From NCBI GenBank assembly GCA_000711775.1, contig ARYC01017955.1, positions 1 through 64,000 of the forward strand: DNA of 64,000 nt, read 5' to 3'. Position 1 is the first letter of the stretch. Every line of letters starts with the position of its first letter. This document shows, piece by piece, positions 11,845 to 23,256 of the stretch. Below the pieces are notes generated by a model. It had not been told where the DNA came from. It saw only the letters and a program-made list of their open reading frames with translations, and made no database searches. This stretch comes from Oxytricha trifallax (taxonomy: Eukaryota > Ciliophora > Spirotrichea > Sporadotrichida > Oxytrichidae). A program made the position numbers and the translations under genes.

Positions 11845-13530
11845 ATTGCTACTTGGCAATTTCCTTCTTAATCATTTTCTTGGCTAATATTTTGGCTCCT
11901 CGATCGTTGACATTCTTTTTGGAGATATTCATTTTTCCTTCGAACTCCTAAGCACTCATTTTCAGTTTATATTTGATTTCTTTATGTCTTTCTTACATCA
12001 TCTTTTGTCTTTCCTCTTTTTTAAGTTATAAATATCATTAGTTAGTAATTAACAGTACGATAAAATAAAGAACAGAGATTTAAATTTAGAGTCTTATTAA
12101 ATATTATTATTTAATCGTAAAAGTTATAGAGTAATTTTACGATCTTCTTGCTTTTTCTGAGTTCTTGACTTTTCTTGCTTCTCTAAGGCATCTAATGACT
12201 CTGGAGATTCAATACTTGAAGGTATAAAACATGAAACATTGATCTATTTGATAATTTATCATAGATGTTTATAACTTTGACATTTATATGGTAAATTGAA
12301 GGTGGATTCAAAACTTTCTCGTTGTGGTCAGTAATCTCACAATAATTCAAGACTGCTAAATTGTGCAAAATTAGACTTTTCAAGTGTGGGTCAGTGGCCT
12401 TAGTTAATGCGAATTTCAGTTGAATTTTGCATTCAACGTATTCCACTTGCTCTGATAAGAAAAACGATAACCCAATTACAAGATGAGTATATTGCTAAAC
12501 TAATTCATGATTTGCTGTTATTTCGCAAAATAAACACTTTCATGGGTAGTATTCTTAAAAATTATAGTAAGGTTTCTTTAATAAAACAATCTTATAATAA
12601 GCAGCTTCATCGCCTTATAGTAATAAAAATTCCTTCATTTGCAAAACCTTCTTAGCCAATGTACTTAATCTCTTGCCTGAACTCTAATGGCTATTCTCCT
12701 GAAAGTTAATTAAATGCACCAGTAAATCTATCTGTGCTAATACTTGCATCTTGGGGTCATGTTGATACCTACGTTTAGGGCTAATTCCCTCAATTATGTT
12801 CAAATATAATAAATTATAAGCATCATTTGGGTTTTACAAATATGTTTAACTTTAAGTTCCACTGTACATTTGATCATATAATAATTTCGCAAATTTAAAA
12901 TGTCAAATAATATAGATAAATAGACTATGTTCATAAGTATAACTTCTGCATCACGAGGTCTTTTCATGCCAATGAGACATTAGTACATTCTTCTTAAAAC
13001 TAAGAGATAAGCAGGAGATTAATACTGATTAGATCTTAAAATGCCCTACAGCTATGTCAAACAGGCTAGTGCTTTTTCATATTTCTTGTTGTTAATATAC
13101 AAGCCTGCCTATGTATAACATTATTTAAGGGTTTATTTCATTTTAATGCCACATATTATTTATTATCTTGTTATATACTCATAGCATCCTACTATTTATT
13201 CTGGTAAAATTTCATCAATCTCTTCTAAGTCAATATTTTCATTATATTAATTACAAAAATCAATGAGGCTTAATATAATTAGCCTTTAATATAAAATCTT
13301 ATAAGAATTAATAATAAATAATTCATTTTAATAATAATATATTTTCATTGATTTCTTGCCCCATCATTCCATAGCCCTCTTATTGTTATCTCAATAATTG
13401 CTACTATTTCATGCTTTATTGTGCAATTTTAACAATCTCTTGCTTATGTATTTGACTTCTGGGATTATTCATTTAATAGTCAAATTGCTATTACTACTAC
13501 TGCTATAACTTAGTTTGATTAATGTTTTAT
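11845..13530 (-). CDS. TPR-repeat protein, multi-MDS
   Basis: Minus-strand gene. N-terminal block 13350-13520 is Q-rich, with a run of Gln encoded by TAG/TAA; an 11-bp pointer joins it to a block (about 12800-13243) with a TPR-like helix pair (CYTQAGLYINNKKYEKAL). Further blocks lie near 12540-12760 and 12140-12530 (CKIQLKFALTKATDP, ILHNLAVLNY), and the C-terminal block (11845-12030) is Lys-rich coiled coil. Degenerate TPR units suggest a scaffold role; the partner is unknown. One in-frame TGA near 12540 marks an unresolved junction. The 3' boundary is uncertain because the MITE begins just downstream. Confidence 0.6.
13244..13349. other. IES, 11-bp pointer ATATTTTCATT
   Basis: Exact repeat at 13233-13243 and 13339-13349. 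Excision joins MGQEINENI to DLEEIDEIL in phase within the TPR gene. Confidence 0.85.
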
Positions 13531-13902
13531 CTGAATTTTTTTTATTTATTGGTGGGTTTATTCTATTATTAATTTTGAAATTGGGGTGTTTGAGAAAAAG
13601 GTAACTTGATTTCTCTAGGGGTAGTTGATGTGAAATTTCTTGAAACCGTGAAAGTTTAGAATAAAAGGAAATTTCTATCTAAAAGTTGATTATAAGGCTT
13701 GGAAAAGGAAAGTCTTAGCAGATTTCTCAATTAAATAGCTTGCATTTTATCTTTTATAATTATTAATTAATTGATGGCTTAGATTATTAATTATTAATAA
13801 AGAAATTCATTGTATAAAGTTAGTTAAACTCATGAATAAAGATGCTCCTTTATTTCAAGCTTATAATTAATATTCAAATTAAAATAGATTCAATTTTTAC
13901 AA
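13531..13902. other. Intergenic region between divergent TPR and prefoldin genes
   Basis: AT-rich, no ORF supported. Probably holds the 5' leaders and chromosome-end sites of both neighbours. Confidence 0.4.
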
Positions 13903-14457
13903 ATGGCTGAACAAAAACTTGTATGTATATTTATCGATGGTTTACAAAACGGACCTACTTTTTATACTTTACCCTTTCCCTTATTTGTGATTCTCATTTA
14001 TATTAATATAGATCACAGATACCCAAAAGGATTTGTTGACTGCAGTTGAGCAACTAAGAGTGTGCGAGAGATCTCTCCAACTTACCAAGAATCAACTTGC
14101 CAAGACCGAAGTCACTCTCAAGGCTGTTGAGGACAGAGACGAGTCAAAGAAAATCTACAGATCAATCGGCAGAATGTAAGTCCCTGTTTTCTTAATTGAT
14201 GAAAAAAACATCTATAATGATTCACATATGCTCAGAATATTCGCTAACTTCCTTCCTTTATATTATCAATGAGACCCTAATTGTATTTCCATAGGTTCAT
14301 TCTTTCAGATAAGCCCGCAATTGTTGCTGAGTTAAAGGACAACATTAATTCAATTTCCTCAGAGCAAGGAAAGTACACCGAACTCAAGAAAACTTATGAA
14401 GCTAAGAGAGATCATTTCGTCAAAGCACTCAATGATTTAGCATAAAACAAGCAATGA
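13903..14457 (+). CDS. PFD1: Prefoldin subunit 1 (beta-type prefoldin)
   Basis: Exons 13903-13920, 14012-14175 and 14295-14457 with two GT-AG introns; 345 nt, 115 codons, TGA stop at 14455. The short length, two long coiled-coil helices and the central hairpin motif IGRMFILSDKPAI match beta-type prefoldin subunit 1 (family consensus VGRMFILQSK). Prefoldin is the cytosolic hexameric chaperone that hands unfolded actin and tubulin to the CCT chaperonin. One in-frame TAA (Gln) lies four codons before the stop. No IES is seen in the coding region, unusual in this window. The function call is based on the motif and architecture. Confidence 0.88.
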
Positions 14458-14616
14458 AATTGAAAAGATAGAGAAAACGAGATTATTTTTCATTAGAGAG
14501 ATGGATTGTTTTAGATTATGGAATTAAACATTCATTAATTGTTGTGTTCAATACGAATTAAATCAATTCATCATTTCCCATTTTATTAAATTCTTTACTA
14601 TAAGAATAGTTATGTT

Positions 14617-14631
14617 TACTATCAGAGTCAA
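14617..14631 (+). other. Scrambled pointer TACTATCAGAGTCAA, copy at start of MDS 6
   Basis: 15-bp exact repeat of 18644-18658; flanking bases differ on both sides. It joins the end of MDS 5 to the start of MDS 6, which lies about 4 kb upstream. Confidence 0.92.
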
Positions 14632-15917
14632 GGCTAAATTGTTTTTGATTCTTACATTACAGCTATGTGGTGTGTCGTTATTACAATGACAACTGTACAA
14701 TTTTTATTACCCAAAATATATCTAAGTTTTATGATAATATTCTAAACTGTAGGTTATGGTGATGTATTTGCTGTGTCTCCATTTGGCAGAGTGATTTCAA
14801 TCATCAATGCTCTCTGGGGTGCCTTCGTTATCTCCATGCTAGTCGCATCAATTGGCACAGTCTTTGATTTGAATGAACAACAGAAGAAAGCAATAGTTGA
14901 AATCACAAACAGAAAATAGGCTGCACTCTCCCTCAAAGCCTCACTTATAATTAAATTAACCTATATTATTTAAAGTATTAAGATTTCATAGCTATTAAAC
15001 CAGTTTAACATTGAAATAAATCTACATTTTTAATATCGTATATATTGCATTGTAAGTACTTCATTGCAAAGAAAGAATACTAGAAGAAGGTTGAAAGTGA
15101 TGAGAAAATTGCAAACAACCAATTTTACCAAAGCATCTAAGACGAGAGCAATTACCAAGAAGACTATGTGCCCTCAAAGCAAGAAATTTAAGTTCTGAAA
15201 GATAGAATGACATAAGCTGCTGAGGACATGAAAAACGAGAGAGCTACAAATTAAGAACTACTTCCCTAAGATGTGGAGGGAGAAAATATTGAAGTTATTA
15301 AAGAACAGATATTGGACCTCAATGACAAATTCGATTTCTTGGTAAAGTTGATAAGGAATTAATTAATATGGCAATTTGAAAAGAAAAAAGATTCATTTAC
15401 ACAAAGTTAGAAAAATAAAGCATGTATTAAGTTGATGCTTGAAGGACAGGCAATTAAAGCTAAATCAGGCTCAAACGAGTAAATCTTGCATGAAACTGAA
15501 TAAGACGATTATGGCAATGACATTTAAGTCATAAAAGGCATTGTAAAGGAAGAATTCACAGAGTTTACACTAAACAGTGGAGCTGAAACTCAAGATACTC
15601 TCGATGGTTTGACAGAGGACGAAGTCATGAACTTTGTGAATTAATTCGAAAAGGAAGCTAAAAAGACTGTTGGTGCTGGCGTCAGAGACCAATTTAGAAG
15701 AGCCGAAGCTATGAAACCACTAAAAGAGAGAGTCAATGAAGCAATTGCTTACTATGAAAACATGGCTAAGGCTAAGAAGCAATAGGCTAATGCAAATTCT
15801 ATTTAAATTAAAATAATTAATTACTCCAGATCTATTTCATTTTAGTTAAGAACACTCCTTTTTGACATAAAATAAATTTAAATAGATAAGAAAACTAACA
15901 TTAATTCTATTTAATGA
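14617..15917 (+). CDS. SK-type potassium channel, 3' half (MDS 6-9) of a scrambled gene
   Basis: Encodes the pore and C-terminus. MDS 6 (14617-14697) and MDS 7 (14745-14938) give AMWCVVITMTTVGYGDVF, the K+ selectivity filter and pore helix, then the S6 helix (SIINALWGAFVISMLVASIG). MDS 8 (15072-15806) is a long charged coiled-coil tail rich in Glu/Lys/Gln; MDS 9 begins with the 12-bp pointer at 15903 and supplies TGA at 15915-15917. The position after S6 is where SK channels bind calmodulin, but no clear calmodulin-binding motif was identified. The missing N-terminus lies downstream at 17153-18658 on the same strand. All nine MDSs without introns total 1944 nt, exactly 648 codons. Confidence 0.9.
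14698..14751. other. IES, pointer AACTGTA, inside the K+ selectivity filter
   Basis: AACTGTA at 14691-14697 and 14745-14751. Excision joins ATTACAATGACAACTGTA to GGTTATGGTGAT, making TTVGYGD. Confidence 0.92.
14939..15075. other. IES, pointer AAAG
   Basis: AAAG at 14935-14938 and 15072-15075. The join ALSLK-EYQKK is in phase; a short pointer, so alternative joins are possible, but the total ORF length supports it. Confidence 0.7.
15807..15914. other. IES, 12-bp pointer AATTCTATTTAA, one codon before the stop
   Basis: Repeat at 15795-15806 and 15903-15914. Excision puts TGA directly after Ala-Asn-Ser-Ile-Gln. Confidence 0.9.
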
Positions 15918-17152
15918 TAAAGAAAAGTTTTTGAATCATACATTTCATCGGTTCATAGACATATAAATCAAGCAACTAAGTATATTACACTTCAAATAAG
16001 ATATCATTCATAGGCTTAGAAAAAAATATTTACAATTATTCTAAAAGTTCTTCAATTATTTAAAACAAGATATCTTTTATCAAGCTTTGTTAAAAATACC
16101 AAAATTATTAAATAATCTTCTGATATTTTGCAGATACAAGGGAAAAAAAACTTAAATTAGGTCATATCACAATGAATAAATTATTTTCTAAAAATTAAAT
16201 TGATTAAAAATTACTTAACAACTTATTGATATTTTTCATGAATTTTTATAGTTACAATCTCAATAATTTACTTTTTAGTATGATGGCATTATTTTTTTCA
16301 TTTTATTGATGCTTTACTCTTATTACTTAAATTAATATAAGTTATTATTTTAATTTTTATATTATAATTGTACCTTAAAAGTAATAAAAATGATAAACAA
16401 TAATTATCCATCAATAATAAGCCTGAATACTACTCTAATTAAGTTAATGATGACGAAAAAGAGCACAACTCTAAGAATTTTCTACAAAGCGGATATTTAA
16501 GTTTAAAGTTCATCTTTGCTCAAATCCTTCTTTAAGAAATAATCAATGTATTTTTGTTTTAGCCATTCTCGTAGTTAAACTTAACACAAATAAAATAAAT
16601 ATATGGGGATATATAAAGTCAATTTCATTGCAAATTATTAAAACATTATTATTCTTTGAATATAGAATTAAAAGTTTATTTAAATCTTAGAATTGCTTAT
16701 TCCACAAAGTATACCAGCCATTCTAAGCATAATAGATGTTTATAAGCATCAATAAATAAAATAAGGTTATAGTTTATCTATAGCTCTTTTTCAGAAAAAG
16801 AGAATTATATATAATTAATAGAGTGAAATAAAAGAATAAAAGTGAATTTTATTTCTGAGGAATATTAAAAGTGAAATACTCTTGAAATTAAATTGTAAGT
16901 ATAGTATATTATATTGCTGTGTTTAAAATGCTATATCTTGATCAAGTAAGTAGTAATCACCATAAATCTTCTTAAAATTATAAAATTCAATTAATAAAAG
17001 AAATAGATAAAATATAGTTTTAATAATTATATACATCCTTATTACTTTGATATTTAAGCATTAAATTATATAAATATACAATAAATTAAAAGAATACTTT
17101 TAAATTTAAAAAACATCAATTTTTTGAGTAATTTTCATGAATATTTATAAAG
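15918..17152. other. AT-rich non-coding DNA between the two halves of the scrambled channel gene
   Basis: Contains the 3' untranslated end of MDS 9 and the 5' leader of MDS 1, with about 1 kb between them lacking any supported ORF or repeat. By position it is removed or end-trimmed during development. Confidence 0.55.
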
Positions 17153-18658
17153 ATGGAAACTAACTCTATGACTAAAAAGGATTTTAAAGAGGATTTGCTT
17201 CCTAAGACCAATTCAGCTTTCTCAACTCGTACCCTCCCCAAGAGATCACAAGAGCAGAAGATTGAGCAGCAGGAGTAGCTCAGACAGGACTTGCACATTA
17301 AGTATCAGAATAAATTTATTCCATTTTAATTTCATTACACTATCACATACAAGTGGTTTCACTTAAAATGATGACATTCTTTTTTTTAAATCAGAAGTAC
17401 TTTTAGCAATGGCGTGACTACGATATGCTATTAACTATTCTAGCTATGATTGGAGTTATTTTAGCAGTAATTGAGGTAAGGCTCTCTCCATGATAGATAC
17501 GCATTAAGAATTCTGATCAATATACCATTTCATTATTTAACTTTAATTGATTTTAATCTATAATATTTTAGTAAGAATCAGCTGGCCAGCACTATGAGAA
17601 GAGAAATGCCTAGGAGATGAGAGAGAAATCTTTTATTCGAATCATAATAACTATCACCACAATGTTGGCAATTGTTGCTTTGCTGTTCAGAAATTGGCTT
17701 TACGTCTTCTGGAGAGATTTTAACAGTTCAAAAGAGCTGTAGTCTAAATTCCTAGAACTTGAACTCCAACCTTACGAGTAAGATTTTATGAAAGTATAAT
17801 GAAATTTACAGATTTTTCTGTAAAATTGAATTAATTTTTAAGATGGAGTTAATAATGTGGAGGTTAGAAGACGCAACAGAGTTCTTTCTATTATCAGACG
17901 CAGAAAGAAGTACTTGAATTAGACTAAAGAGACTCACTTTGTTAAATGGATTAAGAAATTGTTCTCAAAAGAGTGTATCTTTAAATTAATATACAAATAA
18001 GACATACTTAATCTTTGAGAATTTCTCAAATTATGCTTATCATTATAAACTGTAATCTTTGAAATTTTGATCCTTATTATCCACCCATTCCCTTATTTGG
18101 AGGAAGAATATACCTTCAAAATATTGAACATGCTTGGAACTAAAGACAAGATGGTTGATGTGAAATATATGCTCAGTGATTTCCTATTTGCTTATATGTT
18201 TTTGAGATTCTATTTCTTCATAAGAACTGTCCTCATATAATAAAAACCCATTTCAAGCAAATACCTTCAAGGATTGATCATAGAATCTCATTTTAATATG
18301 ATCTATTTTTGAAATTATTTACTAAAACTGTCACAAATTTCAGCATTTACAGCGAATTAAATAGTAGAAGAATCTGTAGCAACAACGGTTTCGCAGTGGG
18401 CACAGGTTTCGTATTAAAAGCAAACGTTCAAAAAAGACCAGGAAGCACAGTACTCTTTATTTCATGTATTTCTGTCATGTGGCTCTCATATTTGCTAAGA
18501 ATTTTTGAAAAGTAAGTGTGCTAAACATTTAAGATGTTTGTTACTGAACAAATAGCCTCCAATTTTCGATAGAAACTTAAACAGTTTCAAAAATCCTTCA
18601 AGATATAAACATTTTTACTTAAACAATTTTCAATTTTAGGATATACTATCAGAGTCAA
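17153..18658 (+). CDS. SK-type potassium channel, 5' half (MDS 1-5) of a scrambled gene
   Basis: ATG at 17153. MDS 1 gives a hydrophilic Lys/Gln-rich N-terminus; MDS 2 has S1 (MLLTILAMIGVILAVIE) and S2 (IIITITTMLAIVALLF), split by an intron at 17476-17571; MDS 3 is a basic loop (RRRNRVLSIIRRRKK); MDS 4 has ILILIIHPFPYLEEEY and a segment like the SK-channel FLRLYLI region (FAYMFLRFYFFIRTV); MDS 5 has TGFVLKANVQKRPGSTVLF, resembling the S4-S5/S5 part of SK channels (FVMKTLMTICPGTVLL). A second intron, 18512-18639, precedes the scrambled pointer. The pore follows only after joining to 14617. A small-conductance K+ channel of the ciliary or cell membrane is inferred. Confidence 0.9.
17311..17396. 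other. IES, pointer ATCAGAA
   Basis: ATCAGAA at 17304-17310 and 17390-17396; the join reads HIKYQKYFQQWRDYD. Confidence 0.9.
17785..17844. other. IES, pointer TAAGAT
   Basis: TAAGAT at 17779-17784 and 17839-17844; the join reads QPYEQDGVNNVEVRRR. Confidence 0.88.
17983..18060. other. IES, pointer ATCTTT
   Basis: ATCTTT at 17977-17982 and 18055-18060; the join reads SKECIFEILILIIHPFP. A decoy ATCTTTGA lies inside at 18011. Confidence 0.88.
18232..18332. other. IES, pointer AACTGTC
   Basis: AACTGTC at 18225-18231 and 18326-18332; the join reads FFIRTVTNFSIYSELN. Confidence 0.9.
18644..18658 (+). other. Scrambled pointer TACTATCAGAGTCAA, copy at end of MDS 5
   Basis: Partner of 14617-14631. 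The coding frame runs Ile-Tyr-Tyr-Gln-Ser-Gln through the repeat and continues at 14632. Confidence 0.92.
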
Positions 18659-19363
18659 TATATTTATAAATTATTTCATGATAAGCATAAGATTAGATGT
18701 GAGTCAATCCAGGTAAAAAGAAATTTAAAAAAGCAGAAGTTTATAACAATTTTAATTTAACTTAAATATATTTTTAATCGGTAATAATTAGATACTATAC
18801 TACCGTCCCTTCAGCATAAATAACGCTAATTTGAATGTCTAAATTTAAACATTTGAATAATTTCGATAGTAAAAGCTCAGCATAAATTATTTGTCCTAAA
18901 AGTTTTTCAAAGTCCCATAGAAAGTTGAGTAGGTTAACTTATTATTGTCTGGTTGGTTATATATTTAATAAAAAAGAAAGAATATTGTAAAAAAAAAATT
19001 ATGAATTGATATTTAAAATTTATAAAGATAAGAAAGTAAAATTATTTCAAATTTTATTAGGTTTTTATAAATAAATTATCTTTGAAGAATAAATTCTCTG
19101 TATATAATTTAGAGTTTTATTAATAATGTAAAATATTACTTAGTAAACTTTTTTAAGACTTTAGTTATTAATTTTGAAGCTTATAAAAAAATGAAAAATT
19201 CGCGAAGACCATTAGGCTTATCACTCGACATAAGACAAGCAAATAATTTCAAATTATACATTATTTGCGTGATTTTTTATCATCTAACCCCATAATATAT
19301 TGGGCTTTTCTTCCACTTAATTTATGATGAAATACACAACACAATTTTAAATTAATTTTATTT
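18659..19363. other. AT-rich intergenic region
   Basis: Lies between the channel MDS 5 and the phosphatase start. No ORF or repeat supported. Confidence 0.5.
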
Positions 19364-19888
19364 ATGAAAGCAGAAAAGATATTTGAAGATGAGAGCACTC
19401 AGCAAGAGACAAAGAGTTTCATAGAGGTTAAATCCCACGACATTTCCTTCAAGTGTTCTCTTAACAAGTTAGAGGAGAGCAAAACTGATCTGAGTCAGGA
19501 GGATTCACAAGTTCAACTTATTAGCAACTCAGCTCATGATCACGCATTTGCAAGACAGACCGCTGATCTATCTTAAATTGACGCAAACATCTAAAATTTG
19601 AATAAAATAAGTGAAATTTTAATTTATTTAGGTAAAATTAATCATGAAAATGGTTCAAATATCTCTGTAATTATTAGAATATAAAAATAGTTTATGTATC
19701 AAGTAAGTATATGATTATAGCCTGCATATTAAATTTGGAAGTTAATTAATATTCCCTAAACCCACTTTGTTTAGATTACAAGACAGCTCAGTCACATAAT
19801 TTCTTGAAAAAAGTCGGGATAACTCATGTGATAAATTTGATAGGACATAAAAATACAAAAGCCAATAATGAAATAAGTGAAATATATG
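19364..19888 (+). CDS. Dual-specificity phosphatase, N-terminal exons
   Basis: ATG at 19364; exon 1 to 19631, GT-AG intron 19632-19774, exon 2 19775-19888. After a hydrophilic leader, exon 1 ends in KISEILIYL and exon 2 continues DYKTAQSHNFLKKVGITHVINLIG, the N-terminal signature of dual-specificity phosphatases (leucine-glycine strand, then GITHVINL). A GT splice donor (GTGAGT) follows at 19889, and the next exon that fits in phase begins 5.4 kb downstream at 25266. The catalytic loop is at about 25605-25690. Confidence 0.82.
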
Positions 19889-20248
19889 GTGAGTTATTTT
19901 TAATAATTTTACTCATAAAAATAATATTCAATTTCCTAATTATGAAGATTTTTTCAAACCATATTTAAAATCTAAAATAAAATAATAAGTGTTTCATGCT
20001 TTTCAAATACTTAGAAAAGCAATTTATCACCGTCTACAGTAAAAACAAAAATCTTATAATAATTATTATAATAGGGAGCATAAAAAAAGGTAGTTTATTG
20101 ATAAAATTAAATAATAAAGCCAAAAGTTGAGTTCATAATATTTTATGATATAGAATAATATTTTTTTAATTTAAATTATATAAAAAATATAGGTTCTCGT
20201 ATATTTTCTAAACAATTTTTCCGTAAACTTTGAGAAAATAAGTTTATA

Positions 20249-20510
20249 AAACCCCATAGATCAATTAAGACATGAGAATTGGGGTTAAGAACAATTAAAT
20301 TAAGAATTTATTATTATTGGCGTATAATTATAATGTTTGGGCTAATTATTAAAACTATTGGCTCGATTAATTGTCCTTATAAAATAATCCAATCAGGGTG
20401 TGTTAATTTGATTTTAGCCTAATTATTTATATTATTAGCCAATTATAATTAATTTTTAATCTAATTGTTTTTAACGCCTATCCTCGCGTCTTAATTGATC
20501 TATGGGGTTT
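20249..20510. mobile_element. Short TIR element, 262 bp, ends AAACCCCATAG, TA duplication
   Basis: Terminal inverted repeats identical for 23 bp, starting AAACCCCATAGATCAATTAA, with TA on each side (20247-20248 and 20511-20512). No ORF. The end resembles a telomere-like AAAACCCC but the rest of the repeat is unlike a TBE end. Confidence 0.7.
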
Positions 20511-21130
20511 TAACAAGTTATTTAAAGATATAAATTAAATATTAATTTATCATAAATGAAAGTTATCTTTTTAAGAAGCTAAACCGGAATCTTCCATAAA
20601 ATCTTAAAATTTGTTAAAAACTTAGATAATTTTATGAAACTAATTTTTCGAATTATGTTGATAGAGAGGATTTATGATTAAAAATATTCTTCAAATGAAA
20701 TTGTATATATTAAGTCAATATTAATTTTAAATCAATTAAAATAGAAAAACATATTAAAGGTATGTAAAATCAAATTCGACTGACGTAGAGAGACTTTTAG
20801 TAAAAATTGACAGACTTAGTAAAAATTATAAAAAAGAAAAATAATAACAAAGAAGAAACTAACAGTAAGAAAAATTTATTAAAATATAATGTTATTTTAT
20901 ATATAAAAATAGAGACTTAAGATGTAGATATGATAAAGGAAATCGATTGAGTCTATGGGAATAATTTTTTCTGATGAAATGGGGTATTTTAAGAAGGAAT
21001 TGTGAAGCAGGGTTTGGGGTATAGTCAGAGGTCAAAACACTTATTTTCTTACAATTTATCTTTTGGTTTTAAGTGTCAAACAAATCTCATAAATCTAAGG
21101 ACATCAAACCACTAACAAGTCCAAAATTAT

Positions 21131-23256
21131 GGATCACCCCATAATTCTGGAATTGCCGATCGTTCCAGAATTGTTCTGGAATCACCAAAAAATCCAGAAT
21201 CATTCTGGAATTTCTGCTGATCAATTTTTTAACAAAATTTTTATATGATATCATATTTTTTCCTTCATTAAAAATAAATGAAAGTAAAAAAATTTTTGTG
21301 GAAGTTTCATATACAATTATGATTAAAATTTTTATAGAGATTTTTTTGGACTAAAAACATTTTTTTTATTTATACAATTAATTTATTTGACAACTATTAA
21401 AAAATTTCCCAATTTATTTTATTGATATTATTATAAATTATACATCAATTAGTTAATATCTCTATTATTTTTTAATTCTGGGCATTTCTGATTTCAAGTT
21501 CCTCCAAGTTAGACTGGAATTAATCCACTATAAATATTTCTTATGTATTTTAGATGTTTTCAAAAGTTCTCAATTCTAACAATTTTTATAGAAACTTCAG
21601 GTACTAATCTTCCTATCATATTTCTATATTTCCTTAGCAATCGAATTTAAGAAAAATTATAATGTCTAATCACTTTAAATTATTGTAATTCTAGTTAAAA
21701 GATAATATCCAATTATATTAAATGATAGTCTTTTTATTTCTCTTATTAACAAATTCGATGACTATTTTCTTGGTCAACTTATCTTATATAATAATAATAT
21801 TCTTTGATATATAAATTATCATTAAAAATATTGAATTTGTTAATTTATAAAAAATTTTTAACACTTTACTTTAAGAAAAATTATGCAGGAAACTTCCTTG
21901 AGTCAGGAAACTTACCCACAAATTTTATTTATTAGGTAACATTAGAATAAATATGTCTTCTTTTTAAAGTCCGATTCCTTTACTGTTTTTAATTACTAAA
22001 TTAATAATAAGGCATTTGAATTTAAAATTCTAAAATCTTAAATATTATAAATAAATTTCTTGAAAAGCTTCACAACTTCTGCAATGATGTGTAAGTTTAC
22101 AATTATTTAATGATTAAACTTTAATAATTGAAGAATTAAAAATCTTGGTATAATTGAACAGAAAAAAATGATCCTTAATTATTATTTCTTGTAACGACAA
22201 TGTAGAAGTGTTAACCCTTTAACCACCGACATGATTATTATGATTATTTATTATCTAATGCTGCATTGAAATTATTAGTGGGACTTAAGCCAGCAGATTG
22301 AGATAATCAGATATTCATAATTTGACTTTTTATGATCCAGTTTCATCTGTCCAAGAGGAAGTTTCTCCATATACTGGACTGACTAGTTCCACACCGAGCA
22401 CGTTCACCGATTGCCTTAGGTGGTGGTCTTTCGCTACTTCATATGTTTTCTAAAGTCACTTTCTCTTGTACACCGACATGATAAAATTAAAAAATATAGG
22501 AACTTATTTATCTTTAGTTTTTTTATTAAATTTCTAGCAATAAGATTTTATATTTTTTGTAATTAATGCTTTTGAAATCATATTAATTATTATAAATAGA
22601 ATAGAGTAAAAAATTCATTAACTTTTATAAAAAGATAGTATTAAAATTTTATAACTATAAGTTGATATTCTACCAAGTAATTAACTTAATAATTAATATA
22701 TGTGAAGATTATATTTTAATTATAGCATGTAAAAGCAGGACTGTGTTTCTTTTTTTATATTAATCCTTTAGAGACTTATTAATTTTATAAGCTGATTTGA
22801 GTATGATAAATATTTATAATTGATTTGTTGTAATAATTTATTTAATAATCATATACTGTATGTAAGTATTATTTTACTAATTTAGAACTTATGAGAGTAA
22901 ATTTTTGATAATTGACAAATTCTAAGAATTTTGAGAAATTTTATTTGCACAGAAAAATAACAGAATTGTTTTTAAAAGAAAAAACATGATGAATTTTATA
23001 AAAAAATTATGCAATTCAAATTTAGTTTAGACAAGGAAAAATAAAAATTTTTTCTTAAGTATTTTTGAAAAAAATTAAAACACAAGCCAAATAAAGTTAT
23101 TTATTTATCTAAAGTCATAGAAATATATTTTAATTTATTAGTCATTTTCAGAGTTATTTTAAAAAATAGTAATCATGTAATTAAAATAAAATTTGCTGAA
23201 ATTCCAGAATGATTTTGGAACGATTGGTAATTTCCAGAATTTTGGGGGGGGTATCC
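21131..23256. mobile_element. 2.1-kb inverted-repeat element with near-perfect 8-bp duplication
   Basis: Ends are inverted repeats of about 60 bp built from repeated CCAGAAT/ATTCTGGAA units, starting GGATCACCCC at left and GGATACCCCCCC (reverse strand) at right. Flanks AAAATTAT (21123-21130) and AAACTTAT (23257-23264) look like an 8-bp target duplication with one mismatch. The interior is AT-rich with no long ORF; a less AT-rich patch at 22200-22490 contains CCGACATGAT twice. Family unknown. Confidence 0.6.
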
